From Lamellibrachia satsuma (Eukaryota; Annelida; Polychaeta; Sabellida; Siboglinidae): 64,000 nt of DNA. This document shows positions 52,028 to 62,397 of this stretch, piece by piece (position 1 is the first letter of the stretch; each line of letters opens with the position of its first letter). The DNA lies in NCBI GenBank assembly GCA_033239005.1, contig BSQZ01000001.1:19715000-19778999 (forward strand). The letters run 5' to 3'. The translations under genes and the position numbers were made by a program. The notes under the pieces were generated by a model. The model was given only the letters and a program-made list of their open reading frames with translations, did not search any database and was not told the origin of the DNA.

Positions 52028-53039
52028 GCGTCCACAGGCTTTTTTCCATGGGGCGCAACAAATTCTGCTGTCTGGTTTCGACCACAAACATTTACACTTA
52101 CCGAAATGTCTATTTTCAAATTTAACACAAATAGTAAACAGTCTACTCGCCATAAAAGACCTAAATTTTACAAACATCCAAATCCAGGGACACATGCCCC
52201 CCCCCCACCCCTCCGGACGCCCATGTGCAAGTGTACTCGCGTAGTAGCTGCCGACACGCATGACTTGGCACACTGCGTATTCAGCGTAGTAGGCCTACAT
52301 CTGGACCTGATTCGCGGATTGAACTGGCTAATTTAAATAACGAATCGCAAAACACACAGATGAGCAATTTATAGACGTCGAATTACGAAGTATCTATCAC
52401 AAACCAAAATGTTTGTGTGTATTATACACATTTCGATGCAACGACGATGTCAATACGGGTATAGATTATATGAATACAACGTTTTTAACAACATAAATAC
52501 CTGTATTTCAGCTTTATGCGTGCCGCAACCAACAGTTGCAGGCTTCGTACGTTGGAGGTCCGGAATGGTGGGTTATCTTACGGATTATGCGATCCACCAT
52601 AGCCATTTGAATTCCACTTTTACGATTTTATCAATATAACCGTAGTGACGAGTTAGATTGCCAGAACAATTTATTTCAAATGGTCAAACGTTTCTAACAT
52701 ATAGAAACGTGCAGAAGAAAGTGAAGTCGGTTTGTGGTTAGACAACAAGTCTTAATCCGATTTATATAAATGAGAATATGGCAATAATTAACATTCGGTC
52801 CAAAAATGTTTAACTAGTAACTGCCACAGCGTACGCACTTTATTTCGGTATGTGTTATAAACGTTGAATACGTTTTTATTTAGTTAAACTATTATTAAAT
52901 GGCACTTGTCAGAGATAAATACCGTGGTGCATAATACATGTTTTTGGATGGCTTGCGCTAGCAATAGCGTGTGCCCCGTTCGCTCAGGTTGTGGCAGACA
53001 AAGGCAGTGAACCAACTAACAAAGACAGGATGAAACCAC
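52028..53039. other. No gene seen
   Basis: Unique AT-rich sequence; no supported ORF, RNA gene or repeat. Confidence 0.45.
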
Positions 53040-53163
53040 CCTTATGAAAATATACCATGGTAAATGCATGGTATACCATGGTTTTTTGAAACAGGTAAAC
53101 CATGGTACATACCATGATATATCATGGTATACCATGGTATGCCATGGTATATTTTCATAAGGG
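53040..53163. mobile_element. Palindromic MITE-like element
   Basis: Begins cccttatgaaaatataccatgg and ends with the exact complement ccatggtatattttcataaggg; the interior repeats ccatggtataccatgg. About 124 bp, no coding capacity. One end also occurs at about 50269-50290. Confidence 0.75.
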
Positions 53164-53880
53164 GTGTAATTTAAAAAAAAATCATATCATCTGACATAAC
53201 TGCATTTGAGCCAGGCACGTTGGCAAGTTTGCTAGTAGGCAATGTAACTGTGGATTTTTAGATGATTTCAATAGGCGAAAGGATTTTTGGCATTTTTTTG
53301 CCACAAGGCACGTGTGCGTAGTAATTCATGCAGACATTGGTAAAAATGTACAGGCATGGCACATTCAGGTATTTTAAATGAGTTAGAAGTACGAGACTAA
53401 ACTCGATCAGCATGTCAATGAGATGATGACAACGGCAGGTAAGAAGTTTCAGAATTTTGATGGTCCCGTTTTCTTATAATCATGCAAAACGGTAACATGG
53501 TTGCCAATGAGAAACATAACAGTAGGCTGAACCCTGATAAGCGCGTCCCAAAATCAAGCTGCCGTCAAGTGAGAATGTAGCCTCGATTATCCAGGCTCCG
53601 CGCTGTGGCGTCACCGTTTGTCGCATGAACCGCGGGTTATTTTGTTGGTAAGAAGTATGAAAGATACACCAAGAAGACCTATATTAAGAGGTGTTTATAC
53701 TATATAGAGGTGTTTATACTGGAAACTAAGAGGTGTTTATATTTTTGGAATTAAAATGCGACTGAAGCGCTCGTGGCGGATAGATGGGCAACTATAATTT
53801 GCCTGCAGCGCCCAAGTGAGCAACGTTTTAACAATTTGACCTGTCACGTTATCCTAATGTTATCCGTCCGTGTTTTTGTC
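53164..53880. other. No gene seen; short block shared with 7725-7850
   Basis: cctcgattatccaggc and gtggcgtcaccgtttgtcgca near 53583-53620 match the rhomboid upstream region. aagaggtgtttatact is repeated three times near 53690-53750. Confidence 0.45.
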
Positions 53881-53886
53881 GGCCTC

Positions 53887-54030
53887 ATCTTCTATTGCCC
53901 TCCGCCCAGTCGTTCTACTTTATAACATTTTATCTAAGCGAATCCACTTGTCTTGTCTTTTAACATTGGCAAACCACTTTTTCATCTTCTATTGCCCTCC
54001 GCCCAGTCGTTCTACTTTATAACATTTTAT
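53887..54030 (-). repeat. Tandem duplicated target around a LINE
   Basis: catcttctattgccctccgc ... cattttat occurs at 53887-53934 and 53984-54031, separated by ctaagcgaatccacttgtc...cacttttt, which appears again at 55435-55485 beyond the LINE. So a ~97-bp tandem duplication was split by the LINE. Confidence 0.7.
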
Positions 54031-55434
54031 TAACAAGATTTAACAAGATTTGCCATCCAAGCCAAAGGCCCAGATGGCAAGTGGACAAGGAAGCCATTGG
54101 CTTATCGAGAGTCGAACAATGTTCACCTACTTATAACCCGCCCTCCTGATATATGTGTCAACCTTGTTTTTAAACATATTCACGCTGCTAGCAGTTACAC
54201 AATCTGTAGACAGTTTGTTCCATTCATTTATTGTCCTCTGTGAGAACGAGTGCTTCCTGATGTCCAATCTACATTGATCCTTTACTAATTTTACCTCATG
54301 TCCTCTAGTTCTGCTATCCTTCTTGAGTGAGAAAAACATATTTCTATCAATATTTTCATACCCATTCAATATCATAAAAACTTCAATCTGATCTCCTCTT
54401 AACCTCCTTGTCTCTAGAGTTGTTAAACCACATTCTTTCAGGCGTTCTTCATAACTAAGGTCTCTAAGTTCTGGAATCATTTTAGTTGCTCTCCTTTGTA
54501 TGCGTTCAAGCGTATCTATATCCTTCTTACGATATGGTCTCCATGCTTGTATACAGTATTCTAAATGAGGTCTAACTATTGCTTTATATAGAGGTATAAT
54601 TAACTTTTTTCCCTTGTATGTTATGTTTCTTCTAATCAATCCAAGAATTTGATTACCCTTTGAAGCTGCAATACCACACTGCTCTGAAACTTTCATATCA
54701 GCGCTTATTGTAACTCCTAAGTCCTTTTCTTTTACAGTAGTACCAAGAACAGTAGCTCCCATTTTATAGTTTACAATCAAGTTCCCATGTCCTGTATGTA
54801 GGCATTTACATTTCCCAAAATTGAACAGCATCTGCCATTTCTCAGACCATTTCACTAATCTGTCTAAATCGTTTTGTAAATGTTGTTTATCACCATCAGT
54901 ATTAACCTTTCTAAACAGTTTTGTGTCGTCCGCAAATTTCAGTACGTTACTTGTTATACTCTCGTCCAAGTCATTGATATAAATTAAGAATAATATAGGT
55001 CCTAATACTGATCCTTGAGGTACCCCACTCAAAACCGATTTCCAATTTGAAACTTCGCCATCTACTACAACTCGTTGTCTTCTGTCGGTCAGCCATTGTT
55101 CTATCCAGTCAGTTATGCTATCCCCGATACCATGGGCTTTTAATTTAAGTAGCAATCTTTGATGTGGCACTTTGTCAAAAGCTTTCTGAAAATCTAAGTA
55201 GATAATATCTACTGGCGATCCCTCGTCTATCCACTTAGTGATTTCTTCCAAAAAACATAACATATTTGTTAAGCATGACCTCGCTTTAAGGAATCCATGT
55301 TGAGATGAATTTAATAATTTATGCTTAACGAGGAAGTCCACCATATGGTCTTTAATTAACCTTTCTAATAATTTACAAATCACTGACGTTAAACTCACTG
55401 GTCTGTAATTCTCTGACTTATTTCTCGAACCTTA
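54031..55434 (-). mobile_element. 5'-truncated LINE, intact 423-codon RT segment
   Basis: Same family as 14590-17469. The frame 55398-54127 is unbroken and includes DFQKAFDKVPHQRL, SGVPQGSVLGPILF, the catalytic FADDTKLF and the C-terminus DTYIRRAGYK. The 3' end (plus-strand left) is the complement of the aaatcttgtt decamer repeat. Endonuclease missing, so not autonomous. Confidence 0.92.
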
Positions 55435-55439
55435 TCTAA

Positions 55440-55652
55440 GCGAATCCACTTGTCTTGTCTTTTAACATTGGCAAACCACTTTTTGAACGCTCCAGCGCGC
55501 TTGTGCGCGGTGCTGGAGGACGGGACCAAGTTTTCCTGTTTTATCATTGGTGCTATCGCGCGTAGCCTCTGGTGGTGGAATTTATTTACATTTGTCCGGC
55601 GGCCCATCCGTTTGTATGCCCCTACAATCACCTCCTCTGCCCGTACATTCAC
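55440..55652 (-). CDS. Unrecognised short ORF interrupted by the LINE
   Basis: From the ATG at 55652 (MNVRAEEVIVGAYKRMGRR) to a basic/aromatic run FKKWFANVKRQDKWIRLD, where the LINE is inserted. Without the LINE the frame would end a few codons later. Could be a decayed exon or transposon piece; no family recognised. Confidence 0.25.
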
Positions 55653-55740
55653 CTCCGCCCACTTGTGTCTTCATTCATCACTGTCCATCATTCATTACTG
55701 GCTATTGCACCACTCTCTAATGATTTCTATTGTATATGAC

Positions 55741-56564
55741 AATATTTAAAATCACCCATCACTCTTGCTCACCTCTCATATAGAATGTTGTAATTGCAAT
55801 ACCTGTATCTTCTTCTTGTCCTATGTTTGCACTACGACATTAATCATATTGCTGATGTTGAGTTCTTATTACTACGTTGCATCAAATTGTTTCCGCGCAA
55901 TCTGCTTCACTTTTCAGTGTTATTTTTGCATTTCATTGAAACTGTGCACTAGAGTAAAGTAGTATAATTTCAAACAAAAACTAATGTTATTGTATTTGTA
56001 GACACATTTTCAATACAAACACTATTCACAGTTCTATGCAACTGATACTGAGAGATTTCTTGAAAAAAATTAAGAGTTTTCCAAATGAAATAAAGAATCA
56101 GAATCTGCAAAGACTTTGGTCACTGGGGGCGCTGCGGGCAAATGAGTTGTGCACCTATCTGCGACGGCCGTTGCAGTCGCATTTTAATACCAACAATATC
56201 GACGAGACGGAGCTTCACTCAATTTTAATACCTATTTGTCATACTACGGGCGCCACATGGTTCTAAGAGTATCCACCGGGGCAACAGTCCCTTGATTATC
56301 CGCCAGGTGATACTACACCGGAAGTGACGTCATTACCCCTTTCCGCCGGCCACCTGCCACCGGGCTTGTTGCCTGACGGACCCATATATAGTGGAGTGGC
56401 TTAAGTCCAAACTTAAGTGGTATCGTGTCACGCTGGACCTAAGTACCACATTTTGCATAGTTATACCATAGGACCATACAAAACTTTTGAGAGAGGGTTT
56501 CCCTATTTTTAAATTTTTTATCTGATGCAATAAAATATCCAAATAATCTAAGTTCGATATGTCA

Positions 56565-56570
<6 letters not shown>
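55741..56570. other. No gene supported; promoter-like GC patch
   Basis: At 56318-56335 accggaagtgacgtca combines ETS-like and CRE-like motifs, and catatatagt follows near 56382. No following gene is clear. A 76-codon ORF at 56036 has no recognised domain. Confidence 0.3.

Positions 56571-56657
<87 letters not shown>
56567..56657. repeat. (TA)n microsatellite
   Basis: About 45 AT units. Confidence 0.97.
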
Positions 56658-56658
<1 letters not shown>

Positions 56659-57299
56659 CTTTTACTAATATTAACCTTTCCTGGTATGAAACATCTTAAA
56701 AGAGTTTAGTTGCTCTACGCTGCATTCTCTTAAGCATTAAGATATCTAACGTAGTAAGGGGACTTGTGCACAGTATTTTTTTATTGCGTAATTCCTTTCT
56801 TTTTGACGACAAGAATTGTGCCGTCATGGCCAGGATGTTCGACCTACACGCCGACAGAGTCGTGAATCGGTTTGTCGACAGGCCGATGTGTAACATCCCG
56901 ACAGGAGAGAACATTTCCAATGTCATCGACAAAACGTTGAGGCTTCATATTAATCGTGCTTGGATTGTCAACGTCAAACTTCCTTTGCGTCTCTAATTTA
57001 TCCTAACCAGTTTCCCTGTCTATTATGACTTTGTTACTGTCCAATCTCCTATGCAGGAGATCAAGCGTGCGAGGCGTCACGGTGGCTATTTACTGGCACG
57101 AAGCAGCTAAGACAAGCATTGTTTCACGGGACAGAAGCTGGCCACTAGTACTATAGCTTGAGCAAATATTAAGCTGTTGCGTTGATCAGGAATCACCTGT
57201 GCTTTATGAAAATAATATTATAAATAATATTAAAATGTTTTTCTTGTGTATGTGTATTTATTCAAAGAGGCATAAAGAATACAGAGAGTACCAGATGAC

Positions 57300-57722
57300 A
57301 TGCAGGATATCATCAGGCACATCAGGTGGCTCTCTCTGCAGAAGTGTGTGAGGCGCACACTGGACCAGTGGTCTGCCATCCAGGCCTACTTATCCAGCCA
57401 CCCCGATGTAGAGAAGCCTGGTCGGGTCAAGCGATGTTAATCCCATAATGTACTAAAAAAGGCAGAAAGCTGCAAGATCCTCCAGCTGGCGTCAAATGTA
57501 AAGGGCATGATCCGCAGATGCATGGGCATCTTTGTTAAAGCGGAGGTCAACGCTGCCCGAGATGTTACTGGAGTTGCGTTCAAGGATCTGGACAGCCGGA
57601 AACATGACGAAGACATAACCGTTGGAGTGCAGACCGTGTCATTAGTCGATACGCTAGAAGACGAGGATCCCACGATATTCGTGTATTGGTGCAGAGACAC
57701 CGCGCAGCCTCCTGTAGTGTAA
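57300..57722 (+). pseudogene. hAT-like transposase fragment, second copy
   Basis: RWLSLQKCVRRTLDQWSAIQ and EKPGRVKRC are diverged matches to RWLSLQRCMNRFLQQWLAL and ERPGRVKRC in the remnant at 25417. After a TAA and frame change at about 57437, the next ORF (57507-57722) matches its downstream part (FVKAEVNAARDVTGVAFKD). Dead. Confidence 0.75.
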
Positions 57723-59284
57723 ATTGAACACTGACTGCGAGTTCCATGAAATCAGGTCATCGAGGGACCTGATCATCACAGCGAAGCATGCCACTGCGAT
57801 CTACATCAATGAGCATGCGTTAGACCTGAGTGTGCGGGTATAACACTTGTATATAAATTGTATATAATGTTTGTTGTTCTTGTTCGGGATTTTTGTTCGG
57901 ATATTATGAAATATTGTTGTTTTTTTGAGCAAAAGTACATTTTTACAGGAAGAGGGAGATCTGCTTTCTTTATAAAATGTTGGAAGGTTTGCAACATACT
58001 CATTAAAAACAATTATTATTATGGCCCTTAAATAATATTACAACATTTTGACCTCTGGACCCACTGATCATGCGTTCTACATGTATTGTGATTAATTTTG
58101 TTAAATTGATAGCACGTATGCCACCAAAACATTGCTCAACATATTGCGATTAACACATGTTTTGATGACAATAATTACTTGGGGGAACATAATAAGCTAG
58201 TTTGTATTAACACATGCACACACGCACGCACACAAAACGTCTAGCAAAAAAAAAAAAAATCCAGATAACAAAGGAACTATGTCGCCATCTGGCGTGTAAG
58301 TTATGGAGTAGGTTACCTATTTGTACTGATTGTTTACCCTCGGTCTGTGGAAGCAATCGGGAGAGGTTAACAGCAGGTCCGCTGTCAGGCTCTGCATAAT
58401 CCCAGAACAATCCATGGCAATGTCTCATTCTTACATGTTGCTCACCGACTGTCACCAGGATTGATGAGAACTAATCATTAAATGCCATTACACTCACTTA
58501 TTAACTAGTAAAACTCACATACATGCGAAATAGGATATAAAAGCCGCGGGCGGTTCATACCTGTGTCGTGTGCACGGAACGTCTGGCCTGCAAGTCTGAC
58601 TCGTCGGTTAACTGTGTAGGTCCTATCGTTGATGCAGGAAAAAACCGTGCCTTGCGTAAAGCCATTATTACATTTCTATGCATGTTGTGACATTCCACAG
58701 AAATATCATGCGGATCCGCCCCTGACCAGTTTGGCACGAATCTCGCGAATACGTTAAGACAAGATTTGGGGTCAATTACATTTTAATTGGAATTGAAAGC
58801 CAATTCCAATTACATAGTTGTAATTCGAATTGGAGTTGGTTTTTGTATTTAAAAGTAATTGTAATTGAAATTGGTGAAATATAATTGGCATTTTATATTA
58901 CTTAATATCATAAATTATATATAGCTGATTCAAATGGAGTTGGGTAAATGCTTTGTACACTTTACGCAAGCCTTGTAATAAAATGTCATAACAACTCAGG
59001 CAATACATCTACCCAATTGGTACAACACCTCTCTACACGCTTAATTAATAAGTCAACACACTTAATTATATAGACTTATAGGCCAATCGCAACCAGTGTA
59101 ACTAACTGCTAATATGTTGCCTTGTAGCTATCCGATGTCCCAATTTGCTCGGAAAAATAATTCTTTGATGTATTTTGGGGTAAAGAACATTCGTCTTCAT
59201 TCTTTAACAGCTACTCAACTAATCCTCCCTTGGGTTTTGGGTGGCCCAACTAGCCCCGATTACATGTACATAACTTTATTTATG

Positions 59285-59315
<31 letters not shown>

Positions 59316-59690
59316 AGTATATATGTATATATGTGTGTGTGTATAATCTTTTTTTAAACATAATTTAAGACATCCAGTATAACCAACTGCTTGTTATTCA
59401 AGTAAGCATTGGGGCATTTTAATTGATAGCCATGCGATTTGATCAAATAAAGCATGGTCACATGCGTTGATAGTTTACACACCAGCAGATATTAATCACA
59501 ATCGCCAAACATTTCGAAAAAACATCAAAAAACATACTTTTAACTCACATTTTCTGACCGGTGTGACCAATGGCAATTATTGTACGTCAATCGTGTTCTA
59601 ATAACAGGTTCAATCACTGAATGGTTCCATATAATTGTCGCTGCTGTAGTTTCCTGGGAATCATGGGTGGCTAAACTAACACTGCCTTTC
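57723..59690. other. No gene seen; AT-rich repeats
   Basis: Contains an inverted aattccaattac/gtaattcgaatt cluster at 58765-58860, possibly the core of a small MITE, and short TA runs at 59290-59320. No supported gene. Confidence 0.45.
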
Positions 59691-59694
59691 CCTA

Positions 59695-59785
59695 CTACTT
59701 AAAATTAAAACCCATGGTATCGGGGATATCGTAACCAACTGGATAGAAAAATGGCTAACTGACAGGAAACAACAGGTGTTTTATG
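59695..59785 (+). mobile_element. Short LINE RT fragment
   Basis: Encodes KTHGIGDIVTNWIEKWLTDRK, matching KAHGIGDSITDWIEQWLTDRR of the 54031 and 14590 LINEs. Cut off on both sides. Confidence 0.7.
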
Positions 59786-60860
59786 TCTTCTAGTTGCCTT
59801 CCTTCCACGATAGGTCAAAGGTCCTGGGGTACTCTATACATTGCCAATATACCATCCTTCAGAATTTATAAAGCTGAGCCCCCCTAAACACCACGTTTTA
59901 AACTTCTACCAAAAATATACCCTTTTCAAGCTGATGGAGAGAAATAAGTACACACACTTTAACGTGTAATATATGAAATGTTTCATGATATTTATTATAT
60001 ATTATATGTATTATATATTATATGTATTATATATTATTTCATTAAGACATTTTATCCATAGTTTAATGTTAATTAAAGCATGCGGTGCTAAAACGTATGT
60101 ACTCTTAATTATTTACATAACAGGTGTAATTCGATGCTAGACGCTTTCAGCTGTGTTTCGCTGCCAACGTTTTCCAATACTTAGCGTATCGCCTGTCAGT
60201 TGAACTTATCTTGTACGTAGAAGTAGTTTCAGCTATAAGTTTGAAGCAGTCAAATTGTCCGTTAAGCACTAGTAGCAAGAGGTGTGGCAAGACGTAGGTC
60301 ACACACCCATCTAGTGCATTGCTCAGTCTTCACCATTTCATGCATGACTAATTTTCCACCAGAAAGGGTGTCGACACGTTCTTCAACGCATAACATACCG
60401 TACAATTATTGGTGTTTTCCCTCTCCTGCTAAATTATAGCTGTTCTTGGATATCTACATTACATCGCATGTCTTCTTCGAAAAAAAACCGTATAAAACTG
60501 ATAAGTACTGTATTAATTAATGGAGGCCATTCTGTCATTATCTATTTATACGTATCTCGAAACCGACCGGCCGAATAACCGACAAATTCAGCTGAAACTT
60601 CTAGCGGAAACTGTGTACTATAATCGCGTTGCGTGCTTTACCGAGCGTTGAACATAGAAAACGTATAATTTATCTCAAGGATGATATACTGGCAATGCAT
60701 TGAGCGCCACCCCCTGTCAGAGGTCACAACACCTAAACCGGCCGGCTACAATACAGGCAATTTATCAAGAGGGAAACCGCAGACAGTTTAAAAGTCGCTG
60801 TGCAAAAGATCTGATGTATAGTGTGCGCATGCTCACATGTGGTCATGTCACCAACTAAAG
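59786..60860. other. No gene seen
   Basis: AT-rich DNA with a tatattatatgtat run near 59995-60035. No ORF of note. Confidence 0.45.
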
Positions 60861-60879
60861 TCAGTAGTTATGGTAATGG

Positions 60880-60990
60880 TAATGGTAATGGTAACGCACG
60901 TTGGAAACGAGTATCGACCCAGTGAAGCCTGAAGACATCGAACTGAATCGAACCGTCCCCAGTCGTCACGCACGCTGCAGTTAGCGGGTG
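60880..60990 (-). repeat. Dispersed repeat, copy inverted to 14112-14215
   Basis: Shares ggggacggtt and the cagttcgatgtNttcagg run on the minus strand, next to (taatgg)n at 60868-60895. Confidence 0.6.
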
Positions 60991-61139
60991 AAACTGTCGC
61001 CAGGTACGGCATATTGTCAGTGTAATATATGTGACAGGGTGTTGAGCCATGCCTAAGTAACCTTCTATTTACGCCAGCAGTCAACATGGTTTGATGTAAC
61101 TTGACGTTTGCCAGCAGTTCACTAGGGCGTATGTACCAT

Positions 61140-61605
61140 ATATGGTAACAGGACAATACTTCCCAGGGCTTCGCTAGACATTACTTCCTAATATATTAGA
61201 CCCCCGGACAATACCCTCTGCGGTGGGATAATACTCCCCTGGGAACAATCGCGTAACAATAAGCGCTAACCGTATTAGTTACTTTGTATGTATTTTTTGT
61301 TTTAGGGGTTAATGTGTTTGGGTTAGGGCTTGAGGTTATTAGATTTTTGATCTGTTTTAGGTTAGGTTAGGATTTTGATTGGGGGGCTAAGAGTTTGGTT
61401 TCTTCGGGTAGGGTTTCGATGGTTTGAAGAGTAAGCACACGCGATATTTTAATGTGTTTCAAGGTTCATGTAGGCATTTACATGGCAGGAATAATTTCAG
61501 GATGGATGATGTATGTATTACTCCATATGACATTACCCCGGGGGATACTGTCTGGGGGTAATGTCTTAGGGGGTAATGTCCGGGGGCAATGTCCACATTG
61601 TAGGC
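61140..61605. repeat. Inverted-repeat region with gggggtaatgtc units
   Basis: gacattacccc at about 61529 and ggggtaatgtc at about 61555 are exact complements; more copies lie at about 61574 and 61586, and diverged opposite-sense copies (ggacaatacttccc, gacattacttcc, ggacaataccc) at 61152-61225. MITE-like. Confidence 0.45.
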
Positions 61606-62356
61606 ATTCTTAGTTTAAGAAGTGTTCTGTGAGCATGGTAATTGTGATATACAAGCTTTCTGATCCCACCGTCTGTCCTGCCTAACTTAGCTATTGTGTC
61701 TCTTATACGATATTATTTGTGTTAGTGTATACAAGCCACGGTTAACTGCGCCCTCTGGAGAGCGGCTGACCATCCAAATCACACACTGTTTTATTTTTTA
61801 TGCCACATGTAAAACAGCATATAGTATTTAACTCAACATAACAAATGTTGCTTGGTGGATCAGTGGACATAGAAAGAGGCGAGTGGACGTCGGCGCCTTG
61901 GGGGAAACACTGCCAGATGTCCCTAACATTTAACGTATTAACATATGGTTATGAGCTTTTCTTCAATATTGCTGAAAATCATCGCTACATCGGGTCGTCT
62001 TTAAGCTCATTGGCATTGGATATGTAGTTTTGACCATCAAAAACAACTTCATACGATCGATATTCACAGATTGAGTTATTGTTGAAAAATTAATGTAAAT
62101 GGCGGCCATTTTGAAATCGACCATCCCTTATTTGTTGCCATCTTTACTTCTCTTTCTCTTTGGGTATGTTGAATATATGTATCTAAATAGTTGTGATGTT
62201 CTAAATTCCCCTTCTATCACCCGTGGATACGTTAGCGGCTGCGTGGCATTTACTTAATTGTTAAAATACAAATCTTCTTGAGGTATCCACCACACGTTGA
62301 TTAAACAAAAACTATGTTGTACAGTGTAATTGATCGGTTGTGTTTATGTTGTCCAG
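61606..62356. other. Upstream region of the second TLR
   Basis: An acceptor-like gtgtttatgttgtccag at 62340-62356 precedes the leader. No other gene seen. Confidence 0.45.
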
Positions 62357-62397
62357 GTTGGAACTTCTCCGGAGTAGAACTACACTGTGACAAAATC

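Noticed and set aside
51756..52336. Two overlapping ORFs in the 27-bp minisatellite
   Set aside because: A 27-bp unit without stops keeps several frames open automatically.
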